The notes below the pieces were generated by a model that saw only the letters and a program-made list of their open reading frames with translations, did not search any database and had not been told where the DNA came from. Source: Candidatus Latescibacterota bacterium (GTDB lineage Bacteria; Krumholzibacteriota; Krumholzibacteriia; Krumholzibacteriales; WJIX01). From it: 15,432 nucleotides of DNA. Shown one piece after another: positions 14,146-15,432 of this stretch (the first letter of the stretch is position 1; the number at the start of each line of letters is the position of its first letter). The stretch is taken from assembly GCA_030643145.1 (NCBI GenBank), contig DAOWMJ010000019.1, positions 1 to 15,432 of the forward strand, in the 5' to 3' direction. Position numbers and translations under genes: made by a program.

Positions 14146-15265
14146 TTATTTTTTCCTTTCCTTCCATCTGAGGTAGGCTTCGATAAACTCCTCAATTTTT
14201 CCATCCATTACAGCAACCACATTACCTGTTTGAACATCTGTCCGATGATCCTTTACCATGGTGTAGGGATGAAAGACATAGCTTCTAATCTGATGCCCCC
14301 ACGATATATCCTGTTTTACTCCAGCCAATTTTGCCTTCTCTTTTTCCTCTTCTTCCAGAAGTTTTGAGTAAATCCTCGATCTTAACACCTTCATTGCCAT
14401 TTCCCGGTTTCTAAGCTGAGAGCGTTCATTCTGACATTGAACAACTATTCCCGTAGGAAAATGCGTAAGCCTCACGGCCGACGACGTTTTATTTACGTGC
14501 TGTCCCCCCGCGCCGCTCGCACGGTATGTATCTATCCTGAGGTCATCCGGTTTTATTTCAACTTCGATCTCTTCATCTATCTCCGGGTAGACCAGAACAG
14601 ACGCGAATGAGGTATGTCTTCTGTGCCCGGCATCAAACGGCGATATTCTGACTAATCGGTGAATACCACTTTCAGCCCTCAGCTTACCATACGCGAAATC
14701 ACCGCGCACTTCGAGAGTAACATTTTTTATCCCTGCTTCATCACCGGGCTGCAGATCAAGAAACTTATATTCGTAATCATTGTTATCCAGGTATCTCGTA
14801 TAGAGCCTGAGCAGCATTTCGGTCCAATCCTGCGATTCGGTTCCTCCAGCACCAGGATGAATATTAATCAAAGCGTTATCGTTATCATGTTCTCCTGAAA
14901 GGAGCATGCGCAGTTCAAATTTGTCAATCTCTTCTGTAAGTTTTTTTAATTCAGGCGTGATCTCAGTGACAATCGACCCGTCTTCTTCACTATCACAGAG
15001 TGTTACTAATTCCTGAAGGGATTCAATACGATTCTCAATCCTGCTATACGGACCTAAAACGGACTTGTGTGTTTTAAGTTCCTTTACCAGCTTCTCAGCT
15101 TCAATCTTGTTACCCCAGAAATTAGGACCGCTCATCTTCTTTTCAATCGTGGAGATCCTCTTGTTTAAAAATTCGAGGTCAAAGATACTCCCGCATTTTA
15201 GCAAGCCGCGTCGTAATCATTTTCATGTTTTCATTTACTTCATTCATATTCACCTTGTCACTCAT
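14146..15265 (-). CDS. prfB: Peptide chain release factor 2, with programmed +1 frameshift
   Basis: RF2 ends translation at UAA and UGA codons. The gene starts at ATG 15265, with GGAGGG 5 nt upstream. It reads 28 codons to an in-frame TGA (15181-15179) and continues in the +1 frame from GAC (15180-15178). The product is 372 residues, close to the usual 365. SPF (208-210) is the stop-codon-recognition tripeptide diagnostic of RF2, and GGQ (253-255), in GAGGQHVNKTSSAVR, is the peptidyl-hydrolysis motif. A single-frame call starting at TTG 15204 gives a false N-terminus (MLKCGSIF). The shift site matches the E. coli one, TATCTTTGAC after an SD-like GGGAG. In E. coli this makes RF2 production depend inversely on RF2 level. 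lysS follows 1 nt after the stop, the common prfB-lysS pairing. Confidence 0.96.
15178..15193 (-). promoter_or_regulatory. RF2 programmed +1 frameshift signal
   Basis: CGGGAGTATCTTTGAC on the minus strand comprises an SD-like GGGAG, the slippery CTT codon, the in-frame TGA and a following C. E. coli has AGGGGG before the same TATCTTTGAC. The +1 frame runs on as the full RF2 body. Confidence 0.93.
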
Positions 15266-15303
15266 CGCTTCCCTCCATATTCTAGCCGAATTCAATATCT
15301 GTC

Positions 15304-15318
15304 AGCGGCAAGGCCGCT
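15304..15318 (-). repeat. Perfect short hairpin between the upstream gene and prfB
   Basis: AGCGGCCTTGCCGCT forms a 6-bp GC-rich stem with a 3-nt loop, 7 nt after the stop of the upstream gene. No T-run follows, so it is not a clear intrinsic terminator. The gap before prfB is only 60 nt, and no clear promoter was identified there. Confidence 0.4.
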
Positions 15319-15325
15319 TCGCCCC

Positions 15326-15432
15326 TCAATCAGCATTACTATTAAGAAAATCATTCCTTACCGTTTCCGCAATAGCTTTTAGTTCTTTCATTGAGCAAAC
15401 GGTGTTTATTACCACATCACCTTTATCCCAAT
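15326..15432 (-). CDS. C-terminal 34 residues of an unrecognised protein
   Basis: An open frame enters from the right edge and ends at TGA (15328-15326). It encodes a hydrophilic tail beginning WDKGDVVINTVCSMKEL and finishing with a helix-like AIAETVRNDFLNSNAD. It is in the same orientation as prfB, 60 nt upstream. I do not recognise the family. Nothing in this tail looks like a membrane segment. That it is coding is inferred from frame continuity and the sensible spacing to prfB. Confidence 0.6.
   Translation of the reverse strand, partial: WDKGDVVINTVCSMKELKAIAETVRNDFLNSNAD

Noticed and set aside
14145..14204. Longer LysS starting at 14204
   Set aside because: It would overlap the end of prfB by 59 nt. 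The GTG at 14144 has a ribosome-binding site and gives a normal length.
15181..15204. TTG at 15204 as the start of RF2
   Set aside because: It gives an N-terminus unlike RF2 and ignores the upstream ATG with a strong ribosome-binding site and the classic frameshift signal.
1..15432. CRISPR arrays, tRNAs, rRNAs, insertion sequences, toxin-antitoxin or phage-defence genes
   Set aside because: No regularly spaced repeats, cloverleaf, transposase or defence-type protein was found. The window is essentially housekeeping and envelope genes.

Overview
This window reads as a chromosomal segment from a Gram-negative (diderm, LPS-making) bacterium. It carries an almost unbroken run of genes, all on the minus strand, so transcription goes from the right end to the left. 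Two traits suggest the lineage: LpxC is fused to FabZ, an arrangement known from Bacteroidota/Chlorobiota-type bacteria, and an McsA-McsB-ClpC set is present, best known from Bacillota. An FCB-group or other under-sampled diderm phylum fits both. This is inference, and no species can be named.

Layout in transcription order. (1) The C-terminal end of an unrecognised protein (15326-15432). (2) prfB (RF2, with a programmed +1 frameshift) and lysS, for translation. (3) lolC and lolD, for lipoprotein release from the inner membrane. (4) mcsA, mcsB and clpC, a protein-arginine phosphorylation and AAA+ unfoldase module. (5) A 278-nt gap, the only sizeable non-coding stretch. It holds a hairpin, possible promoters and a GC-richer patch. 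(6) bamA, skp/ompH, lpxD, lpxC-fabZ, lpxA and the start of a Gfo/Idh/MocA oxidoreductase, covering outer-membrane protein assembly and lipid A synthesis.

The genes form two likely transcription units. From prfB to clpC the spacing is tight: 1 nt, 15 nt, 75 nt, 4 nt, a 4-nt overlap and 28 nt. From bamA to the oxidoreductase, gaps are 69 nt, 72 nt, a 29-nt overlap, 9 nt and 31 nt. The second unit follows the familiar order bamA-skp-lpxD-fabZ-lpxA, with fabZ present as the LpxC fusion partner. Envelope lipoprotein export, OMP assembly and lipid A synthesis are therefore clustered, with a protein quality-control module placed inside the cluster.

Most genes are confident family assignments. No CRISPR array, tRNA, rRNA, insertion sequence or defence system was seen. 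The points most worth a second look are the RF2 frameshift (single-frame gene calling gives the wrong N-terminus), the mcsAB-clpC insertion without ctsR, the clpC-bamA gap, and the possible GnnA-like gene beside lpxA. Several starts were moved to internal or non-ATG codons on ribosome-binding-site evidence.
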